DNA from: Flavobacteriales bacterium
Lineage (GTDB): Bacteria; Bacteroidota; Bacteroidia; Flavobacteriales_F; PHOS-HE28
Assembly: GCA_020635715.1 (NCBI GenBank)
Contig: JACJZG010000041.1
Coordinates: 1-8,523 of the forward strand
DNA: 8,523 nt
Reading direction: 5' to 3'
Made by a program: the position numbers and the translations under genes. The notes below the pieces were generated by a model, which was not told the DNA's origin, did not search any database, and saw only the letters and a list, made by a program, of their open reading frames with translations. Positions 6,831-8,523 of the stretch are shown in pieces (positions within the stretch are counted from its first letter, which is position 1; every line of letters begins with the position of its first letter).

Positions 6831-6837
6831 TAATTTG
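6831..6837 (+). promoter_or_regulatory. Possible -7 element before the propeller gene's TTG start
   Basis: TAATTTG resembles the Bacteroidota -7 box with one base missing and ends 15 bases before the TTG at 6853. If real, transcription would start downstream of the ATGs at 6730 and 6790, leaving TTG 6853 as the start. No clear -33 TTG is visible. Confidence 0.25.
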
Positions 6838-6852
6838 GCGGAAATACGCGCA

Positions 6853-8235
6853 TTGAAGCTTAATGGTCACCGATTCTGGCATTGGATCCATCTATTCCTA
6901 TTGACGGCCACCACTGCCGGGTCCCAGCCCATTTTCTACACGGAGTTGGGTATAGCTGGTGCCACTGCGGAGGACCTCATCGTCCTACCGGATGGCGACC
7001 TTATTTCCGCAGGCCATAGGAACGGACAGTTGCAGTTAGTGCGCTGGTCAGCACAAGGGGACACGCTTTGGGTGGTCGATGATCCTATGCCCGTTCCCGC
7101 ATCGGCTGAGGAACGTCGGCTGGAGATCAGGCTATTGACCACGGGAGAGGTGCTGGTTACGACCCTGTCTGGTAGTTCCCTCTATGATCAACAGGGGGCT
7201 TGGCTGAATGCGCTCGACCTGCGGGGCATGCACGTTCTGGAACTGGGTGTGGATAGTCTTTTGGCATGTACTTCCGATTCGTTGTTCCTGATGGATCGGT
7301 CAGGGGATAGCATTTGGGAAAGGGCCATTGTCCGACCCGGTTTAAGCGAACAATGGTACACTAAGGTCAGTTCTGGTCCCTCGGGTTTCTTTACCCTGAC
7401 AAGTCAGGTTGCCGGTGAGTTTCAGGCACCAGGTGGTACGCTTCAATTGGGACGGTATACGAGAACAGGTGATCTTCTCGATACGTTGACCGTGGCCTCA
7501 TCCGCCCTTTCCGGCGGTCTGGCTGGAACCTGGGATCTATCGCGTACCGCTGACGGCGGGGGCGTTGGAACCGCAGGACTGTTCTACACCTTCAGGATCA
7601 TTCGGTTCAACGCCGAAGGCGACACACTTTGGACGCGTTCATTCTCACCGTTCGATCCGCCAGGAGAAGGCCTCCAACCATTCTGGCCGACCGGTGAGAT
7701 CCTGGAATTGATGAACGGGCACCTTTTGGTCTCGGGACATGCCTCAGACAATGCAGGCTCCTCGTCACCTGCTTTAGCCGAACTGGACCACGAAGGGAAC
7801 CTGATCTGTTTGGAACGGTACGGAACGCTCCCGGGTGGTGCTGCGGCTTATCGCAGTGCCATGGCACAAGGAATGGACGGGGTCATCTACCTGTTGAGCG
7901 GGATATCAAATCCTTTTTCAGCGATGAGCGCAGGACTGCGTGCGTTCAACGACCTGTGCGTTGTTACTTCCGTGGATGGAGCAGCCTCGACCAGCACCTG
8001 TTCCACACCGGTGGTATGGACATCTTCTGGACAGACGATCGTAGGTCGCCGTTCTTGCGAAAGTTCCGTGCGATACCAGGTGTTCGGATCTTCTGGACTT
8101 CTTATAGCGGAAGGTGCCACACAAGGTGGAACATTGAGGATCGATCTGGGGTCGTCTATCTCGGGCATGGTCGTCGTTAAACTCGAAGAGGTTACGACTG
8201 GAGATATTGAAGTCTTCAAGTTGATCCTTCCGTAG
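6853..8235 (+). CDS. Secreted propeller-like protein with T9SS-like C-terminus
   Basis: From TTG 6853 the protein has 460 residues and opens with a classical signal peptide: basic start (MKLNGHR), aromatic and leucine-rich core, cleavage after TTAGSQ at about 25. In-frame ATGs at 6730 and 6790 would add 41 or 21 residues ahead of the signal peptide, and the first overlaps the diiron gene, so both are less likely. The body has WD/PQQ-like beta-propeller character: repeated G-D-[TS]-[LI]-W strands at 69-73, 151-155 and 256-260, alternating with loops such as LPDGDLISAGH and MNGHLLVSGH. The last 75 residues (386-460) look like a divergent type A T9SS sorting domain (YQVFGSSGLLIAEG...SGMVVVKLEE...FKLILP). 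It is expected outside the outer membrane. No catalytic motif is seen. The DNA is more AT-rich than the genes to its left. Confidence 0.82.
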   Translation: MKLNGHRFWHWIHLFLLTATTAGSQPIFYTELGIAGATAEDLIVLPDGDLISAGHRNGQLQLVRWSAQGDTLWVVDDPMPVPASAEERRLEIRLLTTGEVLVTTLSGSSLYDQQGAWLNALDLRGMHVLELGVDSLLACTSDSLFLMDRSGDSIWERAIVRPGLSEQWYTKVSSGPSGFFTLTSQVAGEFQAPGGTLQLGRYTRTGDLLDTLTVASSALSGGLAGTWDLSRTADGGGVGTAGLFYTFRIIRFNAEGDTLWTRSFSPFDPPGEGLQPFWPTGEILELMNGHLLVSGHASDNAGSSSPALAELDHEGNLICLERYGTLPGGAAAYRSAMAQGMDGVIYLLSGISNPFSAMSAGLRAFNDLCVVTSVDGAASTSTCSTPVVWTSSGQTIVGRRSCESSVRYQVFGSSGLLIAEGATQGGTLRIDLGSSISGMVVVKLEEVTTGDIEVFKLILP

Positions 8236-8323
8236 CGGTTGATCCGGTTCGATCCAAGGTCTTGAGAAACGGCTCGTCCTACGGAGCCAGGAACATCATC
8301 ATGTCAGATACGCCCGCGCACGT
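8236..8323. other. Convergent intergenic gap
   Basis: The 88 bases between the two converging genes hold no gene. The only structures are a weak 5-bp hairpin (GGCTC 8271-8275 with GAGCC 8284-8288, 8-base loop, no T-run) and a short imperfect direct repeat, GGTTGATCC/GGTTCGATCC, at 8237-8255. No convincing terminator is visible. Confidence 0.4.
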
Positions 8324-8523
8324 CTATCGCGGATGTGTTCCAGCCACGAGTAGCTGATACACATAGCCCGCAGCGAAGACCACCCGCAAGGCAATGGATG
8401 CCCAGGTCAATGGCTTCAGGACACCGGTATGGATCCAGTACGCGTCGCAGCTCGTGGTGAAGAGCAGGTAGAAGAGCGTACCCACCAGCACGGCGCGTAG
8501 CGCGGGGCCATCGGCACTGTTGT
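8324..8523 (-). CDS. Hypothetical membrane protein (N-terminus outside window)
   Basis: Reading the minus strand from the window edge, 65 residues are open before a TAG at 8326-8324, ending GTHPR. Two hydrophobic helices are evident: about 8-23 of the visible part (LRAVLVGTLFYLLFTT) and about 39-60 (TWASIALRVVFAAGYVYQLLVA), joined by a polar loop (SCDAYWIHTGVLKP). This is the C-terminal end of a probably multi-helix inner-membrane protein. I recognise no family. Unbroken frame, GC-ending codons and clean helix pattern support it as real. It converges on the propeller gene. Confidence 0.7.
   Translation of the reverse strand, partial: NSADGPALRAVLVGTLFYLLFTTSCDAYWIHTGVLKPLTWASIALRVVFAAGYVYQLLVAGTHPR

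Noticed and set aside
8237..8255. Tandem-like repeat GGTTGATCC/GGTTCGATCC
   Set aside because: Two imperfect short copies only; no larger repeat array or attachment-site pattern.
1..8523. Search for a defence, mobile or CRISPR system
   Set aside because: No transposase, integrase, nuclease, toxin-antitoxin pair, tRNA or spaced direct repeats could be found; the genes are secretion, stress and housekeeping-like types.

Overview
This window looks like chromosomal DNA from a high-GC member of the Bacteroidota, probably Flavobacteriales-like. The assignment rests on protein types rather than a marker gene. There is a large secreted protein with an SprB-like repeat, a C-terminal domain opening with SYDPNDK and a type IX secretion (T9SS) sorting domain. 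A second secreted protein has a T9SS-like tail, and there are also a secreted TonB C-terminal-domain protein and a CsbD protein. Start codons lack Shine-Dalgarno sequences, and several have TAnnTTTG-like elements close upstream, both usual in this phylum. No RNA gene, mobile element, CRISPR array or phage gene was seen.

Layout. On the minus strand at the left are a truncated exported FG-GAP/VCBS-type calcium-binding repeat protein (1-987; its C-terminus lies outside the window) and a tandem-domain universal stress protein (1090-1887). A 305-base divergent intergenic region follows. Next on the plus strand are a 737-residue T9SS cargo protein (2193-4406), a CsbD stress protein (4601-4810) with a clear promoter candidate and a strong terminator hairpin, a small disordered protein (4941-5255) six bases ahead of a secreted TonB-domain protein (5262-5696), a small secreted four-cysteine helical protein (5775-6119), a Coq7-like diiron protein (6164-6751) and a secreted propeller-like protein with a T9SS-like tail (6853-8235, probably from a TTG start). 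A truncated membrane protein enters from the right end on the minus strand (8324-8523).

How the genes fit together. Three of the ten genes encode proteins meant for the cell surface or medium, and two more encode small exported proteins. The universal stress protein and CsbD point to general stress physiology. The genes do not form one obvious pathway, and I see no convincing new multi-gene system. The most interesting points are a diiron protein with the full Coq7 ligand spacing in a phylum that generally uses menaquinone, the small protein/TonB-domain gene pair, -7-like elements so close to some ATGs that the transcripts may be leaderless, and a composition break inside the large T9SS protein.
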